Assembly (NCBI RefSeq): GCF_000759535.1
Contig: NZ_CP009455.1
Location: 1,922,001 to 1,986,000 of the forward strand
DNA from: Pseudomonas cremoricolorata
GTDB lineage: Bacteria > Pseudomonadota > Gammaproteobacteria > Pseudomonadales > Pseudomonadaceae
DNA: 64,000 nt
Direction of reading: 5' to 3'
A program made the position numbers and the translations under genes. Below are positions 20,603-31,300 of this stretch, piece by piece (position 1 is the stretch's first letter; every line of letters begins with the position of its first letter). The notes beneath the pieces are model-generated. The model was not told where the DNA came from, did no database searches, and saw only the letters and a list, made by a program, of their open reading frames with translations.

Positions 20603-22219
20603 TCAGCGATCGGCTTTTTCGACCCGATTGCGCCCGCCGTGCTTGGCCGCATACAACGCCTGGTCGGCGGCGCTGGCCAGTTCCATCACGTCCATGTCGC
20701 CCGTGAGCATCACCACCCCGGCGCTGAAGGTGCACTGCAACTGCTGGCGTTGCGCAGGGAAGTGCAGGTCGGCGAAGCGCTGGCGGATTTCGTCCAGCAC
20801 GCCATGGGCGGCGTCCAGTTCGGTGTTGGGCATGACCACGGCGAATTCCTCCCCGCCATAGCGACCGATGCAGTCGCTGCGGCGCAAACGCTGGCGCAGG
20901 AACAGGGCCAGGGTCTTGAGTACGCGATCACCCATCGGGTGGCCATGCTGGTCATTGACTCGCTTGAAGTGGTCGAGGTCGAGCATGGCGAAACTCAGCG
21001 GCTGCTCGCCGCGCCTGGCGCGGGTGCTGCAATCTTCCAGCAGTTGCAGAATGTGCGTGTGGTTGTACAGGCCGGTCAGGCTGTCGCGCACCAGGCGCGT
21101 CTGCAAGTGGCGGGCGCGGGCGGCCCGGTTGCGCACGGTGCTGATCAACTGCCGTGAACGCACCGGCTTGGTGAGGAAGTCGTCACCGCCTTCGCTCAAG
21201 GCGTCGAGCTGTTTGTCCAGGTCGTCTTCGGCCGACAGGTAGATGATCGGCAAGCTGACGTAGCGCTCGTTGTGCCGGATCACCTTGGCCAGCTCCGGGC
21301 CAGTACAGGTCGGCATGTACATGTCCAGAATCAGCAGGTCGGGCTGGAAGTCGGCCAGCGTTTCCATGGCCTGCAGCGGTTCGGTCAACACCCGCGTGTC
21401 GATCCCCACGGCGTTGAGCAGGCGTTCGCTGTAGCGCGCCTGGGTGCGTGAGTCATCGATGATCAGTACCCGCAGCGGCTCGTTGTGGGCGGGATGTTCG
21501 AGCTGCTCGATCTTCTCCAGCAGCGACGATGCTTCGACAGTGCCGGTCAGAAATCCTTGGCCGCCAGCGCGCAGGGCCGCCAGGCGGGAAGCCGTGTCAC
21601 TTTCATCGACGCAGTAGAACAGCAGCGCCACCGGCTCTGTGCAGACGTCCCGGACCTGCTCGGCCAGGCCGATGCCCTGGCCGGCACCGGTAAAATCGAC
21701 ATCCATCACGACCAGGGCCGGCGCACGCTCGGTGAGCGCCTCACGGAAGGCGTTGGCATCTGCCAGGGCGTGCGCCGCGGTGCCATAGAAGGCCAGTTGC
21801 TGGGCCAGATGCTCGGCCTGTTCACGATCCTGCAGGAGGATGTAAGCCGGTCTTGGCAGGTCGGGCAGGGGGACTTCTTCAAACTGCTCGCCGCGGCGCA
21901 GGCTGGCATGCGCCAGGCGTTCGAGCAGGCTGCGCATCTGCGCGGTGGAGGGTTCGTCGAGTGGTGCAGCCTGCTCGTACAACGGTTGCAGATACTGGCA
22001 GAGCGTGCGCGCGAGCTTGGCCTGGGTCGGCAGCTCGAAACGCTCGGCGTCTTGCAGCAGTTGCTGGCTGGCGTCGTGCAGCGCATTCACGGTGCCGGGC
22101 GCCCAGCCATCGTGGGCGAGACGCTGCCAGATTTGCAGCACATGGCGGATACGTTGCATCACCCGTTGGGTGCACAACTGCTGGAGGCGATCGAGGTTAG
22201 GCACGGCTGGCTGGTTCAT
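20603..22219 (-). CDS. gcbA: Response-regulator diguanylate cyclase GcbA
   Basis: Synthesises cyclic-di-GMP. The 538 residues contain an N-terminal helical region, a degenerate receiver-like domain (about 125-245), a canonical receiver (about 250-370, with LIIDDS and LDMYMP) and a GGDEF domain. The active-site motif GGEEF is at 455-459. The feedback-inhibitory RxxD site (R446-D449) sits at the standard five-residue distance, so product inhibition should operate. The position next to the CtpL-like receptor matches PA4843/GcbA, which promotes initial surface attachment in P. fluorescens and P. aeruginosa. Confidence 0.88.
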   Translation of the reverse strand: MNQPAVPNLDRLQQLCTQRVMQRIRHVLQIWQRLAHDGWAPGTVNALHDASQQLLQDAERFELPTQAKLARTLCQYLQPLYEQAAPLDEPSTAQMRSLLERLAHASLRRGEQFEEVPLPDLPRPAYILLQDREQAEHLAQQLAFYGTAAHALADANAFREALTERAPALVVMDVDFTGAGQGIGLAEQVRDVCTEPVALLFYCVDESDTASRLAALRAGGQGFLTGTVEASSLLEKIEQLEHPAHNEPLRVLIIDDSRTQARYSERLLNAVGIDTRVLTEPLQAMETLADFQPDLLILDMYMPTCTGPELAKVIRHNERYVSLPIIYLSAEDDLDKQLDALSEGGDDFLTKPVRSRQLISTVRNRAARARHLQTRLVRDSLTGLYNHTHILQLLEDCSTRARRGEQPLSFAMLDLDHFKRVNDQHGHPMGDRVLKTLALFLRQRLRRSDCIGRYGGEEFAVVMPNTELDAAHGVLDEIRQRFADLHFPAQRQQLQCTFSAGVVMLTGDMDVMELASAADQALYAAKHGGRNRVEKADR

Positions 22220-22512
22220 CGGCACACTGCGATAGGGGCAGCTAGATAGTGGCTCTATGCTAGCACTGCTTGCAGGACTGTGACCGCGCTCCGTCGGGTA
22301 AAGTGCCATCGGCCATGCATTCAGTTGACGACCCTTGGGTCGCGTATGCGCATGGGAGTGTCTGCTTTATAGTGCTGGAGGTGGCGACAGCCGTGGCACC
22401 CTGACTGCAGCCTGCGGTCCTAACCCCAGGTTGTGTGGAAAAAGTACCTGCGCACTGCGGCGGCTTTGCCATAACGCTTCGAATTCGACGTGACTGACTA
22501 AGGACTATAGCC

Positions 22513-23579
22513 ATGCTGGACTGGAAAAAACGCGAGGCCGCAGCCGAGCCCCGCGAGCGGGACGAATCCCGTAAAACCACCCCCGCAGCAAGCGCGGCGG
22601 CATCTGGGGGCGCACCCTGGGCATCGTCATCGGTGTTTACCTGCTGGTATGCATAGGCCTTAGCTGGTACTGGAGCCAGGAGCCCGAGCTGTTCCCGGTG
22701 CAGCAGAACGCGCAGGCTGCAGCGCAGCGTGATGGCCAGCAGATGGTCATCGGCTACACCACCGTGGAAACCCTCAAGACCGTCGCCGGAACCCTGCTCA
22801 ACAAGCCGGGCGGCTACATCGCCAACGACCGTTTCCCACCAGGCCTGTGGATGGACAACATGCCGAGCTGGGAATATGGCGTGTTGGTGCAGGTGCGTGA
22901 TCTGTCCCGTGCGCTGCGCAAGGACTTCGCCCGTTCGCAGTCGCAATCGACCGAAGACGCCGACCTGGCCAAGGCCGAGCCGCGCTTCAACTTCGACCAC
23001 AAGAGCTGGATTCTGCCGTCGAGCGAATCGGAGTTCGAGGAAGGCATCAAGTCGCTGTCGCGCTACCAGGCGCGCCTGGCTGCCGGTGACAAGGGCGCGA
23101 TCTTCTACACCCGTGCCGACAACCTCAACAACTGGCTGGGCGACGTCGCCACGCGTCTGGGCTCGCTGTCCCAGCGCCTGTCGGCAAGCGTTGGCCGGGT
23201 CAAGCTCAACAGCAACCTGAAGACCGAAGCCATCGTGCCTGGCCAGGCGCCGCAGGTTGACGAAGAACTGGTGGAAACCCCATGGCTGCAGATCGACAAC
23301 GTCTTCTACGAGGCCCGTGGTCAGGCCTGGGCGCTGTCGCACCTGCTGCGCGCCATCGAGGTCGACTTCGCCGACGTACTGGCGAAGAAGAACGCCACCG
23401 TCAGCGTGCGGCAGATCATCCGCGAGCTGGAAGCCTCGCAGGAACCGCTGTGGAGCCCGATGGTGCTCAACGGCAGCGGCTTCGGCATGTGGGCCAACCA
23501 TTCGCTGGTCATGGCCAACTACATCTCCCGTGCCAACGCTGCGGTGATCGACCTGCGTCAGCTGCTGTCGCAGGGCTGA
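22513..23579 (+). pseudogene. DUF2333 family protein, interrupted by a one-base frameshift
   Basis: Conserved inner-membrane protein of unknown function, expected at about 355 residues. The ATG at 22513 with AAGGA upstream opens a frame that stops at 22654. A second frame continues from about 22593 with RGGIWGRTLG, a transmembrane helix and the whole DUF2333 body to the TGA at 23579. The two join naturally if one C is restored in the C-run at 22580-22584, turning KTTPAAS into KTTPRSKRGGIW. Either the gene is truly broken or the assembly lost a base. The body shows no further decay, and the Nudix gene starts one base after it. Confidence 0.85.
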
Positions 23580-23580
23580 T

Positions 23581-24120
23581 ATGCCGATCGACGCCAGCGA
23601 GGTCGCCCACCGGGCGGCCTCCGATGCCGAGCTGATCGCCTGGGTGGATGCCGATGATCAGCCGCTCGGCGCCTTGCCCCGCGCCGAACTGCGCGAGCGT
23701 GGCCTGATCGGTCGCGGCACGTTCATCCTGCTGTTCAACAGCCAAGGTAAGCTGTGCGTGCACCGCCGCACGCTGAGCAAGGCGCTGTACCCAGGCTTCT
23801 GGGACGTGGCTGCAGGCGGCATGGTCGGCGCCACGGAAAGCTACGCCGAGTCGGCTGCCCGCGAGCTGGAGGAAGAACTGGGGGTGAGCGGCGTGCCCTT
23901 GCGGTTCCATGAGAAGTTCTTCTTCGACCAGCCCGACAACCACCTCTGGTGCGCGGTATTTTCGGCCGTGTGGGATGGGCCGCTGCGCTTGCAGCCACAA
24001 GAGGTGATCGAGGCGCGCTTCGTCAGCGTTGCCCAGGCCCTTGCTCACAGCCAGCAGCAGCCGTATTGCCCTGACTCTCTGGCGGCCTTGCAGCGCTACC
24101 GCCAGGCCGGTCACGGCTAG
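23581..24120 (+). CDS. Nudix hydrolase (YfcD type)
   Basis: Predicted nucleoside-diphosphate-linked pyrophosphohydrolase of 179 residues. A complete Nudix box starts at GMVGATE and ends at REELEEELGV-type residues (REL-EEELGV), with all four metal-binding glutamates. The N-terminal extension and the central FDQPDNHLWC segment resemble the E. coli YfcD / isopentenyl-diphosphate isomerase-like subfamily; the substrate is unknown. It starts one base after the DUF2333 stop, so the two are translationally linked. Gene order matches PA4841-PA4842. Confidence 0.88.
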   Translation: MPIDASEVAHRAASDAELIAWVDADDQPLGALPRAELRERGLIGRGTFILLFNSQGKLCVHRRTLSKALYPGFWDVAAGGMVGATESYAESAARELEEELGVSGVPLRFHEKFFFDQPDNHLWCAVFSAVWDGPLRLQPQEVIEARFVSVAQALAHSQQQPYCPDSLAALQRYRQAGHG

Positions 24121-24327
24121 GCCCGGCCAGGGTTGGCCGAGGTCGCATAACCTGCGCAAAATGCCGCATTCCACTACTTGGGCGGCAGCAGATTTGTGGT
24201 TAAACTGCGCGCCCTTTTCGGGTTGTCATGGGTCCATGGCAAAAGCGCCGCCCCTGCCAGAGTGGGGCATCGCGGTCGGCCCTGGCTCAGGCCCGATCAG
24301 TTTTTGTCCTCAGCAAGAGGTACAAAA

Positions 24328-24699
24328 GTGGCCAAGAAAGCCTCCTCCTTTTCCGCCCTTGGCGGTCTCGTATTTTCCACCGATGGCGGTCGACACTGCC
24401 CTGAATGCAGCCAGCCGGTGGACGCCTGTATCTGTCATCAGCAGCGCGTCCCCGAAGGCGACGGCATTGCCCGCGTGCGCCGGGAAAGCAAGGGCCGCGG
24501 TGGCAAGACTGTCACCACCGTCAGCGGCGTGCCGCTGGCCGGCGATGAACTGAAAACCCTGGCGAGCAACCTCAAGCGCCGCTGCGGCACCGGTGGCGCG
24601 CTCAAGGACGGCGTCATCGAGATTCAGGGCGACCACGTCGAGCTGCTCATCGCCGAACTGGTCAAGCTTGGCTTCAAGGCCAAGAAGTCCGGCGGCTGA
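24328..24699 (+). CDS. yciH: SUI1/eIF1-like translation factor YciH
   Basis: A 123-residue protein with the SUI1 (eIF1) fold in its second half: GGKTVTTVSGVPL, the LKRRCGTGGALKDG loop and EIQGDH strand. It probably affects start-codon selection by the small ribosomal subunit. The N-terminal part contains a possible metal site (CPECSQPVDACIC). The start is a GTG at 24328 with AAGAGG seven bases upstream, giving the family's usual MAKKASS N terminus; an upstream open frame is not conserved in character. Confidence 0.93.
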   Translation: MAKKASSFSALGGLVFSTDGGRHCPECSQPVDACICHQQRVPEGDGIARVRRESKGRGGKTVTTVSGVPLAGDELKTLASNLKRRCGTGGALKDGVIEIQGDHVELLIAELVKLGFKAKKSGG

Positions 24700-24848
24700 A
24701 GCCGCAATGGGCATTTTGCCCAGCCCTTTCTAAACTCGATCAGGCTTGAAGGGTCTACCCCAGGGCATGGACGAACCGTCATTTTCCGCTCCTACACTGC
24801 CTGCGCCCCCGGCGGGGCAGTGTCTTGACTCATCAATAGGGGACTTGA

Positions 24849-26762
24849 ATGTCCGTACGACGCACACGCAAAGACGATGGCAGCCAGTGGACCGTGGCCG
24901 ACAGCCGCAGTGTTTACGGTATCCGCCACTGGGGCGCGGGTTACTTCGCCATCAATGAAGCCGGGCGCGTCGAAGTACGCCCCAATGGCCCGGACAGCTC
25001 GCCCATCGACCTCTTCGAGCAGGTCGACCAACTGCGCCAGAGCGGCCTGTCGCTGCCCTTGCTGGTGCGCTTCCCCGATATCCTGCAAGACCGCGTGCGC
25101 CAGCTGACCGGCGCCTTCGACGCAAACATCGCGCGGCTCGAATACCAGAGCCAGTACACCGCGCTGTACCCGATCAAGGTCAACCAGCAGGAAGCGGTGG
25201 TCGAGAACATCATCGCCACGCAGAACGTCTCCATCGGCCTGGAAGCCGGCTCCAAGCCCGAACTGCTGGCCGTGCTGGCGCTGGCGCCCAAGGGCGGCAC
25301 CATCGTCTGCAACGGCTACAAGGACCGCGAGTTCATCCGCCTGGCACTGATGGGCCAGAAGCTGGGCCACAACGTATTCATCGTCATCGAGAAAGAGTCG
25401 GAAGTGGCGCTGGTGATCGAAGAAGCCGGCGAGCTGAAGGTCAAGCCTCAGGTCGGCCTGCGCGTGCGCCTGTCGTCGCTGGCGTCGAGCAAGTGGGCCG
25501 ACACTGGCGGTGAAAAGTCCAAGTTCGGACTGTCGGCGGCGCAATTGCTGTCGGTGGTGCAGCGCTTCAAGGATGCCGGCCTCGACCAGGGCATTCGCCT
25601 GCTGCACTTCCACATGGGTTCGCAGATCGCCAACCTCGCCGACTACCAGCACGGCTTCAAGGAAGCGATTCGCTACTACGGCGAACTGCGCGCCCTGGGC
25701 CTGCCGGTCGACCATATCGACGTCGGCGGCGGTCTGGGCGTGGACTACGACGGCACCCACTCGCGCAACGCCAGCTCGATCAACTACGACATCGACGATT
25801 ACGCCGCCGTGGTGGTGGGTATGCTCAAGGAGTTCTGCGATGCCCAGGGCCTGCCGCATCCGCACATTTTCTCCGAGAGCGGCCGTGCGCTGACCGCACA
25901 TCACGCCATGCTGGTGGTGCAGGTCACCGACGTCGAGAAGCACAACGACCAGGTGCCGACCATCGAAGACAAGAGCAGCCTGCCGGAAACCGTGCAGTGG
26001 CTGGTCGACCTGCTGGGTCCGACCGATATCGAGATGGTCACCGAAACCTATTGGCGCGCCACCCACTACCTGGGTGATGTCGCCGCGCAGTACGCCGACG
26101 GCAAGATCAGCCTGTCGGAAAAAGCCCTGGCCGAGCAGTGCTATTTCGCCGTCTGCCGTCGCCTGCACAACTCGCTGAAGGCTCGCCAGCGCTCGCATCG
26201 CCAGGTGCTCGACGAGCTCAACGACAAGCTCGCCGACAAGTACATCTGCAACTTCTCGGTGTTCCAGAGCCTGCCCGACACCTGGGCCATTGGCCAGGTG
26301 CTGCCGATTCTGCCGCTGCACCGTCTGGACGAAGAACCGCTGCGCCGGGCCGTGCTGCAAGACCTGACCTGCGACTCGGACGGCAAGATCAACCAGTACG
26401 TCGACGAGCAGAGCATCGAAACCAGCCTGCCGGTGCATGGCATCAACGAGGGTGAGGACTACCTGCTGGGCATTTTCCTGGTCGGCGCCTACCAGGAAAT
26501 CCTCGGCGACATGCACAACCTGTTCGGTGACACCGATTCGGTGAACATCTACCAGAACGCCGACGGCAGCGTGTACCACGCCGGCATCGAGACCCACGAC
26601 ACCATCGAGGACATGCTGCGCTACGTGCACCTGTCGCCGGAGGAGCTGATGACCCACTACCGTGACAAGGTCGCCAGCGCCAAGATCACCGCCCGCGAAC
26701 GCACCCAGTACCTCGACGCCCTGCGCCTGGGCCTGACCCGTTCGTCGTACCTGTCGTCCTGA
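24849..26762 (+). CDS. speA: Biosynthetic arginine decarboxylase
   Basis: PLP enzyme that decarboxylates arginine to agmatine, the entry to putrescine and spermidine. Full length at 637 residues. The PLP-binding lysine is K110 in the [10 protein letters not shown] motif. HFHMGSQ and [13 protein letters not shown] phosphate-binding segments follow, and the C-terminal half has the conserved CDSDGKI motif with the catalytic Cys. A strong AGGGGA ribosome site precedes the ATG. It follows yciH by 149 bases, the order found in P. aeruginosa. Confidence 0.97.
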   Translation: MSVRRTRKDDGSQWTVADSRSVYGIRHWGAGYFAINEAGRVEVRPNGPDSSPIDLFEQVDQLRQSGLSLPLLVRFPDILQDRVRQLTGAFDANIARLEYQSQYTALYPIKVNQQEAVVENIIATQNVSIGLEAGSKPELLAVLALAPKGGTIVCNGYKDREFIRLALMGQKLGHNVFIVIEKESEVALVIEEAGELKVKPQVGLRVRLSSLASSKWADTGGEKSKFGLSAAQLLSVVQRFKDAGLDQGIRLLHFHMGSQIANLADYQHGFKEAIRYYGELRALGLPVDHIDVGGGLGVDYDGTHSRNASSINYDIDDYAAVVVGMLKEFCDAQGLPHPHIFSESGRALTAHHAMLVVQVTDVEKHNDQVPTIEDKSSLPETVQWLVDLLGPTDIEMVTETYWRATHYLGDVAAQYADGKISLSEKALAEQCYFAVCRRLHNSLKARQRSHRQVLDELNDKLADKYICNFSVFQSLPDTWAIGQVLPILPLHRLDEEPLRRAVLQDLTCDSDGKINQYVDEQSIETSLPVHGINEGEDYLLGIFLVGAYQEILGDMHNLFGDTDSVNIYQNADGSVYHAGIETHDTIEDMLRYVHLSPEELMTHYRDKVASAKITARERTQYLDALRLGLTRSSYLSS

Positions 26763-26834
26763 TCGACCCGCTGCCCGCACGTTGCGGCTGGCCGATACTT
26801 CGGTCAGCCGCAAACGGCCCTCCCGCCAGTCCCC

Positions 26835-28172
26835 TCAACCCACCCACGCCCCACGCTGCTGCAAGCGCCAGCCCATCCAGCCCAGCGTCAGCGCACGCAA
26901 GCCCATGAACGCCAGAAACGCCAGCCACAGCCCGTGGTTGCCCAGGCCCCGCAACAGCAACGCCAGGGGCAGGGCGAGCAACACCGAGAGCAGCATGGCG
27001 TTGCGCATTTCCCGCGCGCGGGTGGCGCCGATGAACAGGCCGTCGAGCAGGTAACTCCACACCGCCACCAGCGGCAACACCGCCAGGTACGGCAGGTACG
27101 GCTCAGCAGCGGCACGCACGCTGGCAATGTCGGTCTGCGCCGCGATGAACAAATGTCCTCCGGCCAGAAACACCGCAGCGAACACCAGGCTCACCAGCAG
27201 CGACCAGCCGCCGGCCACCACCAGTGAACGGCGCAGCACTGCACCCTGGCGCGCGCCGATGGCGTGTCCACACAAGGCTTCCAGCGCATGGGCCAGGCCA
27301 TCGAGGGCATAGGCGGTCAGCAGCAGGCCGTTGAGCAGCAGCGCATTGGCCGCAACCGTCGCCTCGCCCAGCCGCGCGCCCTGCACGGTGAGCAACAGAA
27401 ACACGCATTGCAGCGCCAGGCTGCGCAGGAAAATATCGCGGTTGACCGCCAGCATCGGTCGCCAGGCCTGCCAGCGCCGCAGCGCCGACCACACTACTTG
27501 CCCAGGGTAGGCGCGCAGAGCCGGGCGAGTCAGCGCCAGGCCCAGCAGCGCGCCGCTCCATTCCGCGATCACCGAGGCCCGCGCCGAACCTGCCACCCCC
27601 CAGTCCAGGCCCAGCACGAACCACAGGTTCAGGGCGATGTTGAGCACATTGGTGGTGAGCAGAATCGCCAGGGGTGCGCGGGCATTCTGCGTGCCGAGAA
27701 ACCAGCCGACCAGGGCATAACTGGCAAGCGCCGCAGGCAGCCCGAGCAGGCGGGTGTGGAAGAAGGTTTCGGTTGCCTGTTGCAGCGCTGCGCTGGGCTG
27801 CATCGCCTGTAGCGCCAGGTGACTGAACGGCAGGGCCAGCACCGCCAGCAGGCCTGCCAGCAGCAGCGCCAGCAGCAAGCCTTGCAGCAGCACCTGGCGC
27901 AGTCCATCACCATCGCCGCGGCCCGCCGCCTGGGCCGCGAAGCCGGTGGCGCCCATGCGCAGAAAGCCCATCAGCCCCATCATGAAGGTGAACAGCATCG
28001 CGCCTACCGCCACCGCGCCCAACTGGTGGGCATGGGGCAAATGGCCGATGACGGTGCTGTCGACCAGTGCCACCAGCGGCACGCTGATGTTGGACAGGAT
28101 CATCGGCGCCGCCAGCGCCCAGACCCTGCGGTGGGTAGCGCGGTGACGCCAGTCGGCGAGCAGTGCAGGCAT
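26835..28172 (-). CDS. MATE family efflux transporter (DinF type)
   Basis: Inner-membrane multidrug/toxin extrusion transporter of 445 residues with twelve predicted helices. The N-terminal segment LAAPMILSNISVPLVALVDS and the aspartate at the end of helix 1 are typical of the DinF branch of MATE proteins. The substrate is unknown; DinF-type pumps are linked to organic cations and oxidative-stress compounds. It is convergent with speA (72 bases apart) and divergent from the alpha-2-macroglobulin gene. Confidence 0.9.
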   Translation of the reverse strand: MPALLADWRHRATHRRVWALAAPMILSNISVPLVALVDSTVIGHLPHAHQLGAVAVGAMLFTFMMGLMGFLRMGATGFAAQAAGRGDGDGLRQVLLQGLLLALLLAGLLAVLALPFSHLALQAMQPSAALQQATETFFHTRLLGLPAALASYALVGWFLGTQNARAPLAILLTTNVLNIALNLWFVLGLDWGVAGSARASVIAEWSGALLGLALTRPALRAYPGQVVWSALRRWQAWRPMLAVNRDIFLRSLALQCVFLLLTVQGARLGEATVAANALLLNGLLLTAYALDGLAHALEALCGHAIGARQGAVLRRSLVVAGGWSLLVSLVFAAVFLAGGHLFIAAQTDIASVRAAAEPYLPYLAVLPLVAVWSYLLDGLFIGATRAREMRNAMLLSVLLALPLALLLRGLGNHGLWLAFLAFMGLRALTLGWMGWRLQQRGAWVG

Positions 28173-28369
28173 TGAAACTCCGCAAATGGCTGGGGGCGCG
28201 CCATTCTATCGGCCTGGAGTGTTAGCGACACATTTTGTAAAGTGCCTCGCAGATCGAGCAACCAATCCCTGAGAACAGGGTCTCAGCCCACGCACACCTG
28301 CGAGTGCATCGCTTCCCGGTGGGCTATAGTTGCCGCCCTCACGACCACGCTGCCGAAGAGTCTCGACCC

Positions 28370-31300
28370 ATGTTCAACAAAGGATTGTTGCTGGCCTGTG
28401 CGCTGGCACTGCTCAGTGCCTGTGATTCGTCCACCTCCGAGCAACCTGCGCCGGCTGCCAAGCCTGCGGCGGCCAGCCCGGCGGCGGCACCTGCGGCCAA
28501 GCGCGAAGACCCGGCAGTCCTGGCCAAGCGCTACGCGGGGCGTGAGTTGAACGTGCTGGATGTCTCGGAAGTGCAGATCGATGGCGCCAGCGCGCTGTCG
28601 GTGAGCTTCTCGGCGCCGCTCGATGCCGAGCAGGATTTTGCCGCCAAGCTGCACCTGGTCGATACCGTCAAGGGCAAGGTCGATGGCGCCTGGGAGCTGT
28701 CGGACAACCAGATGGAACTGCGCCTGCGCCACCTCGAACCGCAGCGCAAACTGGTGCTGACCGTCGACAAGGGCCTGCTCGGGGTCAACGGCAAGACCCT
28801 GGCCGATGAGCTGGTGAGCCGTCTGGAAACCCGTGACATGCAGGCCACCGTAGGTTTTGCCAGCCGTGGCTCGCTGCTGCCGACCCGGCTCGCCGAGGGC
28901 CTGCCGGTGATCGCCCTGAACGTCGACAAGGTCGATGTCGAGTTCTTCCGCGTCAAGCCCGAGATGCTTTCAAGCTTCCTGGCCGGCTGGGGCCGTAACA
29001 GCAGCCTGTACTACTACCAGTCCAAGGAGACCCTGGCCCAGGCCGATCTGGTCTACAGCGGCCGTTTCGACCTCAATCCTGCGCGCAATACCCGTGAAAC
29101 CGTGCTGCTGCCGATCGCCGGGATCAAGCCGTTGCAGGAACCGGGCGTCTACCTGGCGGTGATGCGCGCCTCGGGCACCTATGACTACTCGCAGCCGGCG
29201 ACGCTGTTCACCCTCAGCGACATCGGCGTCTCGGCGCACCGTTACCGCGACCGTATCGACGTCTTCACCCAGGCGCTGGAAGGCGGCAAGGCGCTCAAGG
29301 ACGTCAAGCTCGAACTGCATGACGCCAAGGGCAAGCTGCTGGCAGAAGCCAGCAGCGACGGCGACGGCCACGCGCAACTGCCGATCGATGCCAAGGCCGA
29401 CACGCTGATCGCCACCCAGGGCGTGCACACCACCTTGCTGCGCCTGAGCGGCTCGGCGCTGGATTTGGCGGAATTCGATATCACCGGGCCGCAGAACAAC
29501 CCGCTGCAGTTCTTCATCTTCGGCCCGCGCGACCTCTACCGCCCCGGCGAAACCGTGCTGCTCAACGGCCTGCTGCGCGACCAGGACGGCAAGCCGGTCA
29601 AGGCCCAGCCGGTGAACGTCGAAGTGCGCCGTCCCGATGAGCAGGTCAGCCGCAAGTTCGTCTGGGAGGCCGACGCCAATGGCCTGTTCCAGTACCAGTT
29701 GCAGCTCTCCGGCGAAGCGCCGACCGGCCGCTGGCAGCTGTTGCTCGACCTCGGCGGTGGCCGTAAGCAGGTGTACGAATTCCTCGTCGAAGATTTCCTC
29801 CCCGAGCGCCTGGCGCTGGAGCTCAAAGGCAGTGCCACGCCGCTGAGCCCCGAGCAGACCGCGCACATTCAGGTCAATGGCCGTTACCTCTACGGCGCCC
29901 CGGCGGCGGGCAATCGCCTCAGCGGCCAGGCCTACCTGCGCCCGATGCGCGAAGCGGTGCCGGCGTTGCCGGGCTACCAGTTCGGCTCGGTCAGCGAGAG
30001 CGACCTCAGCCAGGACCTGGAACTGGACGAAGTCACCCTCGATCAGGCCGGCAAGGCCAGCCTGGACATCGAAAGCCGCTGGGCCGAGGCGCGCTCGCCG
30101 CTGCAACTGACCGTGCAGGCCAGCTTGCAGGAATCGGGCGGCCGGCCGATCACCCGGCGCTTCGAGCAGCCGATCTGGCCAGCCGAACGGCTGCCCGGCC
30201 TGCGCGGGTTGTTCGACGGTGAAGAAACCGACAGCGACGCCCCGGTGCAATTCGAGATCCTCGTGGCCGACCGTGAGGGCAACAAGCTGGCCGCCGACGA
30301 GCTCAAGGTGCGGTTGATTCGCGAGCGCCGCGACTACTACTGGAACTACTCCCAGGATGACGGCTGGAGCTACAACTTCAACGAGAAATTCCTCACCCAG
30401 AGCGAAGAGGTGGTCAGCGTCAAGGCCGGTTCCACCACCAAGCTGAGCTTCCCGGTGGAGTGGGGCCCGTACCGCGTCGAAGTCGAAGACCCGCAGACCG
30501 GCATCGTTTCCAGTGAACGCTTCTGGGCCGGCTACCGTGCCCAGGACAACGCCGAAGGCGGCGCGGTGCGTCCCGACCAGGTCAAGCTGGCGCTGGACAA
30601 ACCGGCCTACAGCGATGGCGCCACTGCCCAGGTCACCGTCACTCCGCCGGCTGCCGGCAGTGGCTACCTGATGGTCGAGTCGGCCGACGGTCCGCTGTGG
30701 TGGCAGGCCATCGAGGTGCCGGCTGAAGGCAAGACCTTCGATATTCGTCTCGACCCGAAATGGGCGCGCCATGACCTGTATGTCAGCGCCCTGGTGATTC
30801 GTCCCGGCGAGCGCAAGGCCAATGCCACGCCCAAGCGCGCAGTCGGCGTGCTGCACCTGCCGCTGCAGCGCGGCGAGCGCAAGCTGGCGCTGACCCTGCA
30901 GGCGCCGGAGAAAATGCGTCCAAAGCAGCCGCTGAGCGTCAAGCTCAAGGCCGTCAACGCCGATGGCAGCGTGCCCAAGCAGGTGCATGTGCTGTTCTCG
31001 GCGGTGGATGTGGGCATTCTCAACATCACCGACTTCAAGACCCCCGACCCGTTCGCCAGCCTGTTCGGGCGCAAGGCCTACGGGGCCGATCAGCTGGACA
31101 TCTACGGGCAGTTGATCGAAGCCGGCCAGGGGCGCTTGGCGAGCCTGGCCTTCGGCGGTGACGCGGCCATGGCCAAGGGCGGCAAGCGGCCCAACACCAC
31201 CGTCACCATCGTCGCCCAGCAGAGTCTGCCGGTGACCCTCGACGACAAAGGCGAGGGCGTTGCCACGGTCGACATCCCCGACTTCAACGGCGAGCTGCGC

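Noticed and set aside
22260..23501. A 413-codon minus-strand frame across the DUF2333 gene
   Set aside because: It is antisense to a recognisable DUF2333 body and resembles no protein family.
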